Shown here in pieces: positions 52,442 to 62,068 of a stretch of 64,000 bases of DNA. The stretch lies in assembly GCF_003259225.1 (NCBI RefSeq), contig NZ_QHJF01000017.1, positions 62,001-126,000 on the forward strand, read 5' to 3'. How positions within the stretch are numbered: position 1 is the stretch's first letter; every line of letters starts with the position of its first letter. The notes under the pieces were generated by a model. That model searched no databases. It saw nothing but the letters and a program-made list of their open reading frames with translations, and was not told the origin of the DNA. The translations under genes were made by a program, and so were the position numbers. Source of the stretch: Marinomonas arctica. GTDB taxonomy: Bacteria > Pseudomonadota > Gammaproteobacteria > Pseudomonadales > Marinomonadaceae.

Positions 52442-53506
52442 TTAGTAGAGGTGTATCTCATTACTTTTTATATGATATTTTTTGACTAGCTTTCCAAAGG
52501 CTCTTCTTTCTTTCCCACATAAACTCGCCGCCTTTGTGACATTGCCATTAGTCAGAACAAGTAATCTAGATACAAATTTCGCTTCAAATTTCTCAATTGC
52601 TAAACGTTTTGCACTTGAGAAAATTAAATCTGAATCCTGAATATCACTATTAAGATCAGATTCATTTATAATATTATTTTCGTACGAGCCATTATGCTTA
52701 GGTTTATCATGTATATATCGAGGTAAAGCAGAAGGGGGGAAATCAAAATTAGCCTCTGGCGTTTCAGAAGTATCTAATAGCTCTCCATTAGCAAGCAAAT
52801 AATAACGATGCACACTGTTTTCCAATTCTCTAATGTTACCAGGCCAATAGTGAGAGTAAAACCAACTCATTAGTCTATCACTGGCCCCTTTCTTGTTTAA
52901 TCCATATTGTGAATTGAGTTTTTCAATAAAATGTTCTACTAGTAAAGCAATATCTTCTTTGCGATCTCTCAACGCAGGCACCTTTATAGACAAGATAAAT
53001 AGCCTAAAATACAGGTCTTGTCGAAAGTCATGATGTTCAATTTTAAGTTCAAGATCACAGTTAGCGGCTGCGATAAATCTAACATTAGTCTTTAATACCT
53101 CATTTGAACCAATCGGCCTAAACTCCGACTCTTGCAACACTCTCAGCAACGCTGCTTGTGACTTTAAAGATAGACTATCTATTTCATCCAGAAAAATCGT
53201 ACCGCCGTTTACCGACGAAAGGAGCCCTTCTTTATCATTTTTCGCATCGGTAAATGCTCCTTTCTTATAGCCAAATAACTCACTGGCAAACAGCTCATCA
53301 GAAAATGTAGAACAATTGATGGCTATAAAGGGTTTATTTGCCAAACCACCTCCATAATGCAACCCTCTAGCAACAAGTTCCTTACCAGTACCGGTTTCAC
53401 CAGTAATCAAAACCGTTGCAGGGTACTGAGCCATTGTTTTAATAGAGTTCCTCATCTGTACTATAACTTGAGATTTCCCTATGATATTACTATCAATAAT
53501 ATTCAT
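52442..53506 (-). CDS. Sigma-54-dependent activator without sensor domain
   Basis: A 354-residue enhancer-binding protein. The AAA+ domain begins at residue 8 with no receiver, GAF or other sensor in front. Walker A GETGTGKE at 36-43, the sigma-54 contact loop reads G-A-F-T-D-A at 83-88 in place of the usual G-A-F-T-G-A, and Walker B G-T-I-F-L-D-E is near 105-112. A Fis-type helix-turn-helix closes the protein (G-N-V-T-K-A-A-S-L-C-G). It has its own sigma-54 promoter (53632) and binding cluster (53721), so it probably activates itself. Likely master activator of the T6SS genes, as VasH is in Vibrio. Confidence 0.9.
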   Translation of the reverse strand: MNIIDSNIIGKSQVIVQMRNSIKTMAQYPATVLITGETGTGKELVARGLHYGGGLANKPFIAINCSTFSDELFASELFGYKKGAFTDAKNDKEGLLSSVNGGTIFLDEIDSLSLKSQAALLRVLQESEFRPIGSNEVLKTNVRFIAAANCDLELKIEHHDFRQDLYFRLFILSIKVPALRDRKEDIALLVEHFIEKLNSQYGLNKKGASDRLMSWFYSHYWPGNIRELENSVHRYYLLANGELLDTSETPEANFDFPPSALPRYIHDKPKHNGSYENNIINESDLNSDIQDSDLIFSSAKRLAIEKFEAKFVSRLLVLTNGNVTKAASLCGKERRAFGKLVKKYHIKSNEIHLY

Positions 53507-53631
53507 ATATCCCTCTTATTCCTTTATAAATACAACACGTTAAGTATTTTTTAGTATCACTCCTCGGAAAAGACACAAATGGAGTAAAATAAAATCTTGG
53601 CAACTCATTAAAAAGAACAGTGATTTTATGT

Positions 53632-53647
53632 AGCAAAAAAAAGGCCA
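53632..53647 (-). promoter_or_regulatory. Sigma-54 promoter of the activator gene
   Basis: Minus strand TGGCCTTTTTTTTGCT: GG-N10-GC. The T-run in the spacer is unusual but tolerated. It is 126 bases before the ATG at 53506. Confidence 0.68.
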
Positions 53648-53720
53648 ATCGCTTTCGCCCCTAATAGCGCCATTCTACAATACTTAATCTAGCTCAAATT
53701 GGTCAAAACGATACTATTTC

Positions 53721-53744
53721 GGGTGTTTTTTTACCCAACTGGGT
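53721..53744. promoter_or_regulatory. Putative autoregulatory binding cluster of the activator
   Basis: GGGT-N8-ACCC-N4-GGGT, the same spacing as the cluster at 37951. The core ACCCAACTGGGT is at 53733-53744. It lies 74 to 97 bases beyond the -24 element. Confidence 0.7.
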
Positions 53745-54190
53745 CAATATAACGAAAAACTATCCAATAAAACGTTAACTCTAGATACAGTATCACTGAT
53801 TTCCTCTAACAATGATTATAAAATTAGTGTTTCTAACCTAGTACTTTTTGTTTTTTTTAAATTGCCTTGCAATACTTGACATTGCATTTGATTAAGCAAG
53901 CGTTTAGCACTCAAATAAAATCGGACAACAAACTCATTGGGCATATCTCACTCATTGATCATCTCGAATAGACCTCGTCACTCGGTAAGAGAAAATACAA
54001 CGAAAAGCAAAGGCTGAATATTGATAAAAATATATCTAGGATCCAGTCAATCTAACGCTATCTGACTCATAGATTACATCTTGATGCGCCAGAAAAAGAC
54101 GATTTCATAGTTTTTTCAAGTTAAGAGAAGGCTTTACGAGAGGTAATTCAGAGTAAACAAGTACATAGGAGTAATGCTGGTGATATTGGC
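53745..54190. other. Intergenic stretch with no recognised feature
   Basis: Between the activator upstream site and the aceF terminator. AT-rich, no frame with a ribosome site and no repeat recognised. Confidence 0.5.
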
Positions 54191-54232
54191 AAAAAAAACC
54201 TCATTACCAAACAAATGGTAATGAGGTTTTTT
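54191..54232 (-). terminator. Terminator after aceF
   Basis: A 17-bp stem (54193-54209 against 54216-54232) built on CCTCATTACCA with A-runs and T-runs on the outer sides, so it works in both directions. About 90 bases past the aceF stop. Confidence 0.9.
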
Positions 54233-54318
54233 ATACTTACTTAAAGATAATGACTACTAGTAGAGCGGAATTAACTTTACCCGTGACTCACTCTCTTACT
54301 ACAGATTAAGCCGCCTCA

Positions 54319-56241
54319 TTAAAGAGACAAACGGCGCACATCGCTTAGCAGTGAATTCAAGAAGGTCATGAATCGACCCGCATCACCACCATTAACGGCT
54401 CTGTGATCATAAGACAAGCACAATGGTAACATGGTACGAGGTTCAAACTCTTTACCATTCCAGCGTGGTTCAATGTCCGCTTTAGAAACGCCAAGAATAC
54501 CCACTTCAGGACAATTAACGATAGGCGTAAAGCCAGTACCACCGATTGCACCCAAACTAGAAATAGTAAAACAACCACCTTGCATGTCTGCAGGTTTAAG
54601 TTGCTTATCAAGCGCTTTCTTAATCAGTTCACTTGCCTCTTTAGCGATCTGCACAACAGATTTTTTATCTGCATCACGCAAAACAGGCACAACCAAACCA
54701 GCAGGAGAATCGACCGCAATACCAATGTGTACATAATGCTTCTGGACATATGTTTCACCGTCAGCCATTAGCGACACATTGAAGCTAGGGTTCGCCACCA
54801 TAGCCTGAGCTACCGCTTTAATAAGGAATGGAAGTGGTGTCAATTTAACACCTTGTTTTTCCATTTCCCCTTTCAAGCCCTTACGGAACTCTTCAAGATC
54901 AGAAATATCTGCTTTATCGAACTGAGTCACTTGAGGCACAACAAGCGCGTTGCGAACCATGTTCTGAGCCGTTAGACGCTGGATCTTGCTCATTTTAACA
55001 ATTTCGACATCGCCGAACTTGCTAAAGTCTTGATCAGGCACAGTAGGAAGACCAGAACCTGTTGCAACAGCAGCAGGAGCCGATACAGCCTTCTGAACAG
55101 CCGCTTTCACATAAGCATGCAAATCTTCTTTTATAATGCGACCACGAGGACCTGTAGGGCGAACAAGAGATAGATCAACACCAAGCTCACGAGCAAGCAT
55201 ACGGACAGCAGGACCCGCATGAACCTTTTTCGAAGGCTCAGACAATACAGCGGATTGATCCGCTGATGGCGCTGCTTTTGCAGTGCTTGCTTTAGGCTCT
55301 TCCGTCGCTGCTGGCGTCGCTTTTTCAACGGCTTTTTCAGCAACTGGCGCAGCCGGTGCAGAACCGCCTTCTACTTCAAGCTCAAGAACAAGATCGCCTT
55401 CAGAAACTTTATCACCGACCTTAATAGAAACAGATTTCACTGTGCCTGATTTAGGCGCAGGAATTTCCATAGAAGCTTTATCAGTCTCAAGAACGATAAT
55501 GGAATCGCCCTCTTTCACTTTATCGCCAGCCGCTACCGCAACTTCGATCACTTCTACGCCTTCTGCACCACCAATATCAGGCACTTTAACAGACTCAACG
55601 CCACCTGAAACAGGTGTAGCTGGGGCTGGAGCTGACGCTTTTGGTGCTTCCGATTTCTCTTCAGACGCAACAGGAGCGGATGATTCTGTTGTTATCACAA
55701 GGATGTCAGCACCCTCAGAAACAGTATCACCTACTTTGATCGCAATTTTGCCTATCTTACCCGTAAACGGAGAAGGGATATCCATAGAAGCCTTATCCGT
55801 TTCCAATACGATTAAAGAGTCACCCTCTTCGACCATATCGCCTTCAGACACACAAACTTCAATCACTTCTACATCCGTTGCACCACCAATATCAGGCACG
55901 GACACTTTCTCTTCAGCAGAAGAAGATGCTGTTGTCGCCTTATCAGCAGATTTTACCGGCGCAGATGCTTCTGCTTTTGGCTCAGGCGCAGTTGTTTCTG
56001 CCCCTTCAACCTCTATAACAAGAAGTTCATCGCCTTCAGAGACCTTATCGCCTTCTTTCACAGAAATGCTTTTTACTTTACCAGCCATAGAAGATGGAAC
56101 ATCCATGGAAGCCTTATCTGTTTCTAAAACAATAATAGATTGGTCTACTTCGATAATGTCACCAACCTTAATACTGATCTCGATAATCTCGACATCAGTC
56201 GCACCACCAATATCCGGTACTCGAATGATTTCAGTACTCAC
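54319..56241 (-). CDS. aceF: Pyruvate dehydrogenase E2 component, dihydrolipoyl acetyltransferase
   Basis: A 640-residue E2 with three lipoyl domains (lipoyl lysines Lys43, Lys150 and Lys255, each in E-T-D-K-A-S-M), joined by Ala/Pro/Glu-rich linkers, a peripheral-subunit binding domain at about 340-377 (A-G-P-A-V-R-M-L-A-R-E-L-G) and a catalytic domain with D-H-R-A-V-N-G-G-D near the C-terminus. AAGGAG box before the ATG. It forms the core of the pyruvate dehydrogenase complex with AceE; no lpd gene is in the window. Confidence 0.96.
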   Translation of the reverse strand: MSTEIIRVPDIGGATDVEIIEISIKVGDIIEVDQSIIVLETDKASMDVPSSMAGKVKSISVKEGDKVSEGDELLVIEVEGAETTAPEPKAEASAPVKSADKATTASSSAEEKVSVPDIGGATDVEVIEVCVSEGDMVEEGDSLIVLETDKASMDIPSPFTGKIGKIAIKVGDTVSEGADILVITTESSAPVASEEKSEAPKASAPAPATPVSGGVESVKVPDIGGAEGVEVIEVAVAAGDKVKEGDSIIVLETDKASMEIPAPKSGTVKSVSIKVGDKVSEGDLVLELEVEGGSAPAAPVAEKAVEKATPAATEEPKASTAKAAPSADQSAVLSEPSKKVHAGPAVRMLARELGVDLSLVRPTGPRGRIIKEDLHAYVKAAVQKAVSAPAAVATGSGLPTVPDQDFSKFGDVEIVKMSKIQRLTAQNMVRNALVVPQVTQFDKADISDLEEFRKGLKGEMEKQGVKLTPLPFLIKAVAQAMVANPSFNVSLMADGETYVQKHYVHIGIAVDSPAGLVVPVLRDADKKSVVQIAKEASELIKKALDKQLKPADMQGGCFTISSLGAIGGTGFTPIVNCPEVGILGVSKADIEPRWNGKEFEPRTMLPLCLSYDHRAVNGGDAGRFMTFLNSLLSDVRRLSL

Positions 56242-56337
56242 AGAAATCTCCTTTGTCTTATAGACGCATCAAACTTAAAAACTTATCTGGCTTAGGTAGA
56301 AAAATACACTAAGCCAGATACCTAGCTTGTCAGGTAA

Positions 56338-59004
56338 TTAGCAAGTGACAGGGTTTGGTTTCTCAGGATCTAAACCAAACTTAGCAATTGCTCCACTAAC
56401 TACAGATGCATCAATCACACCGTCTTTCGCCAGTGCATTCAAGGCAGAAACCACTACCCAATAACGGTTCACTTCAAAGAAGTGACGCAATTGAGCACGA
56501 GTATCGCTGCGGCCAAAACCATCTGTACCAAGCACATTGTATGTGCCTTTTACGAATGGGCGAATTTGATCTGCGAACAATTTAATATGATCGGTAGAAG
56601 CAATAACTGGACCGTTGCCATTCAAGCATGATTCAACATGAGATACGCGAGGCTCAGACTCTGGGTGAAGCATATTCCAACGACTTACATCTAGACCTTC
56701 ACGGCGTAGTTCGTTGAAAGATGTCACGCTCCATACATCGGAGTTAACACCGTAATCATTAAATAGGATCTCTGCAGCGGCTTCCACTTCACGAAGAATA
56801 ACGCCAGAACCAAGTAATTGAACTTGCTTCTTATTGGTTTTCTTAGCGTGAGATTTAAGCTTATACATACCCTTAATAATGCCGTCTTCAACACCTTCAG
56901 GCATATCTTCGTGCGTGTAGTTTTCATTCATTACGGTTAGGTAATAGAAAACACTTTCTTTTTCTTTATACATACGACGCAAGCCATCTTGCATGATAAC
57001 AGCGACTTCGTATGAATAAGTAGGGTCATAAGACACACAGTTCGGAATTGTGCCTGCAAGAATATGTGAATGACCATCTTCGTGCTGCAAACCTTCACCG
57101 TTAAGTGTGGTACGACCAGCCGTTGCACCAATCAAGAAACCACGCGCCTGAGAATCACCTGCCGCCCAAGCCAAGTCACCAACACGTTGGAAACCAAACA
57201 TTGAGTAATAGATGTACACAGGAATCATTGGAAGATTGCTGTTACTGTAAGAAGTGGCTAACGCCAACCATGCAGAAAATGCGCCTGGCTCATTAATGCC
57301 TTCTTGCAAGATTTGACCATCTGCAGATTCTTTGTAATACATAATCTGAGTATGGTCATGCGGCGTATAACGCTGGCCTTCAGAAGTGTAAATACCCAAT
57401 TGACGGAACATGCCTTCCATACCGAAAGTACGAGCTTCATCCGCAACAATCGGCACAACACGCTCGCCAATGTTTTTGTCTTTTACCATGACATTCAATG
57501 CGCGGACAAATGCCATCGTCGTAGAAATCTCACGACCATTGGTTCCCGCGATCTGAGACTTAAACGCCTCCAAAGAAGGTACTTCAAGTGCTTCACAATC
57601 ACGACGACGCACAGGGAAATCACCATGCAACTCTTTGCGACGAGAACGCAAATATTGCATTTCTGGACTGTCTTCCGCTGGACGGTAGTAAGGTAAATCT
57701 TTCAGCTCTTCGTCACTAATAGGAATACCAAACTTATCGCGGAATTGAGCCAATGACTCTTCATCCAACTTCTTCGTTTGGTGCGCAGTGTTTTGCGCTT
57801 CAGCCGCTTTAAACATGCCGTAACCTTTAACAGTTTGGGCAAGGATAACAGTCGGTTGACCTTTGTGAGACGTGGCTTCAGCGTAAGCGGCATAAACCTT
57901 ATAAGGGTCATGACCACCGCGGTTAAGATTCATGATTTCTTCATCCGTCATGTCTTTAACCATTTCAAGCAATTCTGGGTACTTACCGAAGAAATGCTCG
58001 CGGGTGTAAGCGCCGCCATTTGCTTTGTAGTTCTGAAGCTCGCCATCGCATACTTCATTCATGCGTTTGATCAGCAAACCCTTGTCATCTTTTTCGAATA
58101 ATGGGTCCCAGTGACGGCCCCACAAACATTTGATGACATTCCAACCAGCGCCACGGAATACCCCTTCAAGTTCTTGAACAATTTTGCTATTGCCACGAAC
58201 AGGACCGTCAAGGCGCTGTAAGTTACAGTTAATAACAAAAATAAGGTTATCCAGTTTTTCGCGCCCAGCGAGAGCAATAGCACCTAATGATTCTGGCTCA
58301 TCACACTCGCCATCACCTAAGAATGCCCATACCTTGCGATCACCTTGGTCAATCAAACCACGGCTATGCTGGTATTTCATAACATGTGCTTGGTAAATTG
58401 CCTGAAGAGGCCCTAATCCCATAGACACTGTTGGGAACTGCCAGTAGTCAGGCATCAACCAAGGGTGTGGGTAAGAAGAAATACCTTTGCCATCGACTTC
58501 GCGACGGAAGTTATCAAGCTGCTCATCCGTCAAGCGCCCTTCAATGTAAGAGCGTGCGTAGATACCAGGTGAAATATGGCCTTGGAAAAAAACCATATCC
58601 GCTTCTTGTTTTTCGCTTGTGCCACGGAAAAAGTGGTTAAAGCCGATATCATAAAGCGTTGCAGCTGAAGAAAAACTCGTAATGTGGCCACCAAGTGTTG
58701 AGTCAACACGGTTTGCCTTCATTACCATAGCCAATGCGTTCCAACGAATAATAGAACGAATACGACGTTCCATGAACACATCACCGGGCAATGGCTTCTG
58801 ATTTTCAGGAGCAATTGTGTTTCGGTAAGGCGTCGTAATAGACGACGGCATTGACGTACCAGCTTTTGAAGCTTCATTTGTCAAACGATTTAAAATGTAT
58901 TGCGCGCGATCAGGACCTTCTTCGCGAAGGACAGACTCAAGCGCATCGACCCACTCTTTGGTTTCAATTGGATCGATGTCTTCGAGAATATGCTGCTCAG
59001 TCAT
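56338..59004 (-). CDS. aceE: Pyruvate dehydrogenase E1 component
   Basis: An 888-residue homodimeric-type E1. The thiamine diphosphate motif G-D-G-E-C-D-E-P-E-S ... N-L-I-F-V-I-N-C-N is near residue 230-265. Length matches E. coli AceE. It decarboxylates pyruvate and acetylates the lipoyl arm of AceF. aceF follows after 96 bases, so the two form an operon. Confidence 0.97.
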   Translation of the reverse strand: MTEQHILEDIDPIETKEWVDALESVLREEGPDRAQYILNRLTNEASKAGTSMPSSITTPYRNTIAPENQKPLPGDVFMERRIRSIIRWNALAMVMKANRVDSTLGGHITSFSSAATLYDIGFNHFFRGTSEKQEADMVFFQGHISPGIYARSYIEGRLTDEQLDNFRREVDGKGISSYPHPWLMPDYWQFPTVSMGLGPLQAIYQAHVMKYQHSRGLIDQGDRKVWAFLGDGECDEPESLGAIALAGREKLDNLIFVINCNLQRLDGPVRGNSKIVQELEGVFRGAGWNVIKCLWGRHWDPLFEKDDKGLLIKRMNEVCDGELQNYKANGGAYTREHFFGKYPELLEMVKDMTDEEIMNLNRGGHDPYKVYAAYAEATSHKGQPTVILAQTVKGYGMFKAAEAQNTAHQTKKLDEESLAQFRDKFGIPISDEELKDLPYYRPAEDSPEMQYLRSRRKELHGDFPVRRRDCEALEVPSLEAFKSQIAGTNGREISTTMAFVRALNVMVKDKNIGERVVPIVADEARTFGMEGMFRQLGIYTSEGQRYTPHDHTQIMYYKESADGQILQEGINEPGAFSAWLALATSYSNSNLPMIPVYIYYSMFGFQRVGDLAWAAGDSQARGFLIGATAGRTTLNGEGLQHEDGHSHILAGTIPNCVSYDPTYSYEVAVIMQDGLRRMYKEKESVFYYLTVMNENYTHEDMPEGVEDGIIKGMYKLKSHAKKTNKKQVQLLGSGVILREVEAAAEILFNDYGVNSDVWSVTSFNELRREGLDVSRWNMLHPESEPRVSHVESCLNGNGPVIASTDHIKLFADQIRPFVKGTYNVLGTDGFGRSDTRAQLRHFFEVNRYWVVVSALNALAKDGVIDASVVSGAIAKFGLDPEKPNPVTC

Positions 59005-59981
59005 CGTGTTAATAACTCCCGCTATTAGAACAGATACTTAACCAACCAAGGACATTATGTGTATTTAAGCCTTGGAGGCTACTTAAACGAACCATCAGAG
59101 CTTATATGTAAGCCCCAGCCGACCTAGGATAAAACGACACCCTATTTAATTTGCGTTTAAAGCGTCGTTTTTATCCGTTCCAATGGCAATTATTATTGTT
59201 TTAAGATTATTTCCATTGCATCGACCACCAGTAAATCTAGTCGGTTCGCTTCCATTTTGGGTTTGGTTCATCAAACCCAACATTAAGTTTTCACATGCAA
59301 GATAGCCTTACTAGATGCACATAAAAATTCAAAACTGTTTACCTACTAGTACAGTACATACGTATAACACCGCTTCAACCTAGCATTTATTGGCCGTGTT
59401 TTACAAAAATTTTACCTTGCACCGAGCTTTTGCATAAGCACAAAGAGTCTAATTCGGGCGTAAGATTAACACCTATTCAAGAGATCGCCTAGCCACCCCC
59501 ATAAAGATTGAGGCGTCCGAAAGGCTTTTGAATCTTTTTTACAGACCGAATCCTATCTAAAAACTGACAAAAAGACCACGTTATCGCGCTAAAGAGCGCT
59601 ACACCACACCAAAATTCACAAAAATCATGAAGCCTATAAATACTGTGAATCTCGAATTCTTTTCGCTGTAGACCGACAACCGATCTCGTCACAGTCAGAG
59701 AAAAACGTTACTTGATATTACTTAAAGACAAGGATAATGCAGCTCAAAACGGTGTCTTTTCTTAGGCATATCCTGAGCCTTTATTACGCAAGAAACCACG
59801 GCAAAAAATAAAGACCATACAAAATACTCGCCAGCCGACAATACGCTAAAAACGTTTTATCCGTTAAAATTTGTTACAAATCAAGAAATCTAACGCCCTG
59901 AACATCAAAAACAACACTGACGCCTCAAGGATATCAGGCTACAATAATGGCTTTATTTAAGTGGCTTATTTAGGACAAGAC
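59005..59981. other. Long divergent intergenic region between aceE and nadC
   Basis: Nearly 1 kb without a convincing gene. It must hold the promoters of aceE (minus) and nadC (plus). The one structure seen is the perfect inverted repeat at 59257-59280. A 67-codon frame at 59489-59692 lacks a ribosome site and was not accepted. Confidence 0.5.
59257..59280. promoter_or_regulatory. Perfect 9-bp inverted repeat upstream of aceE
   Basis: TTGGGTTTG and its exact complement around a 6-base spacer, about 250 bases before the aceE ATG. It could be a regulator site or a leader hairpin. It is not a clear match to the PdhR consensus (ATTGGT-N3-ACCAAT). Confidence 0.4.
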
Positions 59982-60836
59982 ATGACCCTTTCGACTTCAC
60001 AACTAGTAGAACACATGCAAGCGCAAGTGGCTTTTGCATTAAAGGAAGATGTGGGCACAGGTGACATAACAGCCCAATTTATTCCAGATGATCAAGAAAT
60101 AATCGCAACCGTCATCAGCCGAGAAGAAGCCGTTTTGTGCGGTCAAGCTTGGGTAAATGAGGTGTTTTTTCAGTTAGGTGACAAGGTGATCCTTGATTGG
60201 CATAACAAAGAAGGCGATCTGATTAAACCAAACCAACCTTTTCTAACCCTAAAAGGCCACGCAAGAACCATTTTGACAGGCGAACGGACGGCATTAAATT
60301 TTTTACAAACACTGTCTTATACGGCCAGCGTAACTCGTCAATATTGCGACATTGTTAAGGGCACACAACTGACTATTCTTGATACTCGCAAGACATTACC
60401 CGGCATGCGACAAGCACAAAAATACGCAGTCACCATTGGAGGGGGGCAAAATCACCGTATGGGGCTATACGATGCGTTTTTAATAAAAGAAAATCACATT
60501 ATGGCCGCCGGCTCCATTGCTAATGCCGTCAAAATGGCGCAAAAAATAGCACCAGGCAAGACCATTGAAGTCGAAACCGAAAACCTTGAAGAAGTTGCCA
60601 TGGCAGTAAGTGCTGGTGCGGATATTATTATGTTAGATAATTTTTCCTACGAAGACATGACCGCCGCAGTAAACAAATACAAAGGACAGGTAAAATTTGA
60701 AGCCTCAGGAAACATGGATAAGGAACGGCTTTTAAAGGTTGCTGCCACTGGTGTGGATTTTGTGTCCATAGGTGCTCTTACAAAACATGTTCAAGCCATA
60801 GATCTTTCTATGCGCGTATCTCAGGAATCATTATGA
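59982..60836 (+). CDS. nadC: Nicotinate-nucleotide pyrophosphorylase (quinolinate phosphoribosyltransferase)
   Basis: A 284-residue NadC. E-D-V-G-T-G-D-I-T-A near the start, L-D-T-R-K-T-L-P-G-M-R near residue 135 and K-E-N-H-I near 170 are active-site segments. It turns quinolinate and PRPP into nicotinate mononucleotide for NAD synthesis. The ATG at 59982 with an AGGA box 7 bases upstream is preferred to an in-frame GTG at 59961. Its stop overlaps the ackA start as ATGA. Confidence 0.95.
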   Translation: MTLSTSQLVEHMQAQVAFALKEDVGTGDITAQFIPDDQEIIATVISREEAVLCGQAWVNEVFFQLGDKVILDWHNKEGDLIKPNQPFLTLKGHARTILTGERTALNFLQTLSYTASVTRQYCDIVKGTQLTILDTRKTLPGMRQAQKYAVTIGGGQNHRMGLYDAFLIKENHIMAAGSIANAVKMAQKIAPGKTIEVETENLEEVAMAVSAGADIIMLDNFSYEDMTAAVNKYKGQVKFEASGNMDKERLLKVAATGVDFVSIGALTKHVQAIDLSMRVSQESL

Positions 60837-62023
60837 AAGATAGTATTTTAGTCATTAACTGCGGCAGCTCTTCCCTGAAATTTGCCATTCTTTCTAATGC
60901 TGGACAAGATACCTTAGTTGAAGGGATTGCGGATAGATTGGGAACGGAAGAAAGCAGTATTACCTTTAAATTTGAAGGCGAAAAAAAAAGCATTCCACTC
61001 GAAGATGGCAGCCATAAAAGTGCGGTCGCTCATATTAAAGATTGGCTTAGTGATCATCCAGCCATCGCTCGCGGCTTAGTCGGAATAGGTCATCGTGTTG
61101 TGCATGGCGGAGAAACCTTTAGTCAATCCGTCCTAATAGATCATAATGTACTCAATGGCATAAAAGAATGCGCTCAATTTGCCCCACTCCATAATCCAGC
61201 ACATATAAAAGGCATAGAGATTGCGTTTGAACTTTTCCCGGGGTTACCTCAAGTTGCTGTGTTTGATACGGCCTTTCACCAGACCATTGCTCCTGAACAA
61301 TACTTATATCCGATACCGATGCACTTTTATCGACAACATCACTTTCGTAAATATGGGTTTCATGGCACCAGCTACCGATACATTAGTCAGCGCTTAGCGC
61401 AATTAGCAAAGGGCAGCGATCAACAAGGCGTGCTTGTGGCTCACCTTGGCAATGGTGCAAGCACTTGTGCAATTCATAAAGGCCTATCGGTCGATACCAG
61501 CATGGGTATTACCCCACTCGAAGGTTTAATGATGGGGACTCGTTCTGGCAGCATAGATCCTAGCCTCCTGTCTTTTATTAGCCAAGCGGAAGGTATTTCA
61601 GCGGATGCGGCTCTTGATATACTCAATAAAAAAAGCGGTCTACTCGGTGTGTCAGAAATATCCAACGATTGCCGAACACTTGAAGAAGCAATGGTATCAG
61701 GAGACCAAAGAGCAAAACTTGCGCTGGACATGTTTGCAATCCGAACAGCCAAACATCTAGCCAGTATGTCAACCACTTTGGAAAGTATTGATCACTTGGT
61801 CTTTACGGGTGGTATCGGAGAAAATTCATCCTATTTACGTCAAGTTATTTGTGATCATTTAAAAGCACTCAATATCACTATAGACTCGACGTTGAACGAA
61901 ACAGCGCCACGCGGTGAAACGACTAATATTCGCTCAGCAAGCAGTGGAACTAACGTGTGGATAATTCCGACGAATGAAGAGCTAATGATCGCATTGGATA
62001 CGATAAGTTTGATTTCGCACTGA
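60833..62023 (+). CDS. ackA: Acetate kinase
   Basis: A 396-residue acetate kinase. V-I-N-C-G-S-S-S-L-K-F at the N-terminus, K-Y-G-F-H-G-T-S-Y near 180, H-L-G-N-G-A-S near 205 and F-T-G-G-I-G-E-N near 325 are the family signatures. It interconverts acetyl phosphate and acetate. Translationally coupled to nadC by a 4-base overlap and followed by pta. Confidence 0.96.
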   Translation: MKDSILVINCGSSSLKFAILSNAGQDTLVEGIADRLGTEESSITFKFEGEKKSIPLEDGSHKSAVAHIKDWLSDHPAIARGLVGIGHRVVHGGETFSQSVLIDHNVLNGIKECAQFAPLHNPAHIKGIEIAFELFPGLPQVAVFDTAFHQTIAPEQYLYPIPMHFYRQHHFRKYGFHGTSYRYISQRLAQLAKGSDQQGVLVAHLGNGASTCAIHKGLSVDTSMGITPLEGLMMGTRSGSIDPSLLSFISQAEGISADAALDILNKKSGLLGVSEISNDCRTLEEAMVSGDQRAKLALDMFAIRTAKHLASMSTTLESIDHLVFTGGIGENSSYLRQVICDHLKALNITIDSTLNETAPRGETTNIRSASSGTNVWIIPTNEELMIALDTISLISH

Positions 62024-62068
62024 TCAAGACTTTGCCCCCATAATGGACTAATTTAGGATTCATCAAAA

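Noticed and set aside
55283..56263. A 326-residue plus-strand frame opposite aceF
   Set aside because: Open only because of the Ala/Glu/Pro-rich codon use of the lipoyl domains and linkers on the other strand; aceF is certain.
59489..59692. A 67-residue minus-strand frame between aceE and nadC
   Set aside because: No ribosome site and no plausible product; treated as intergenic.
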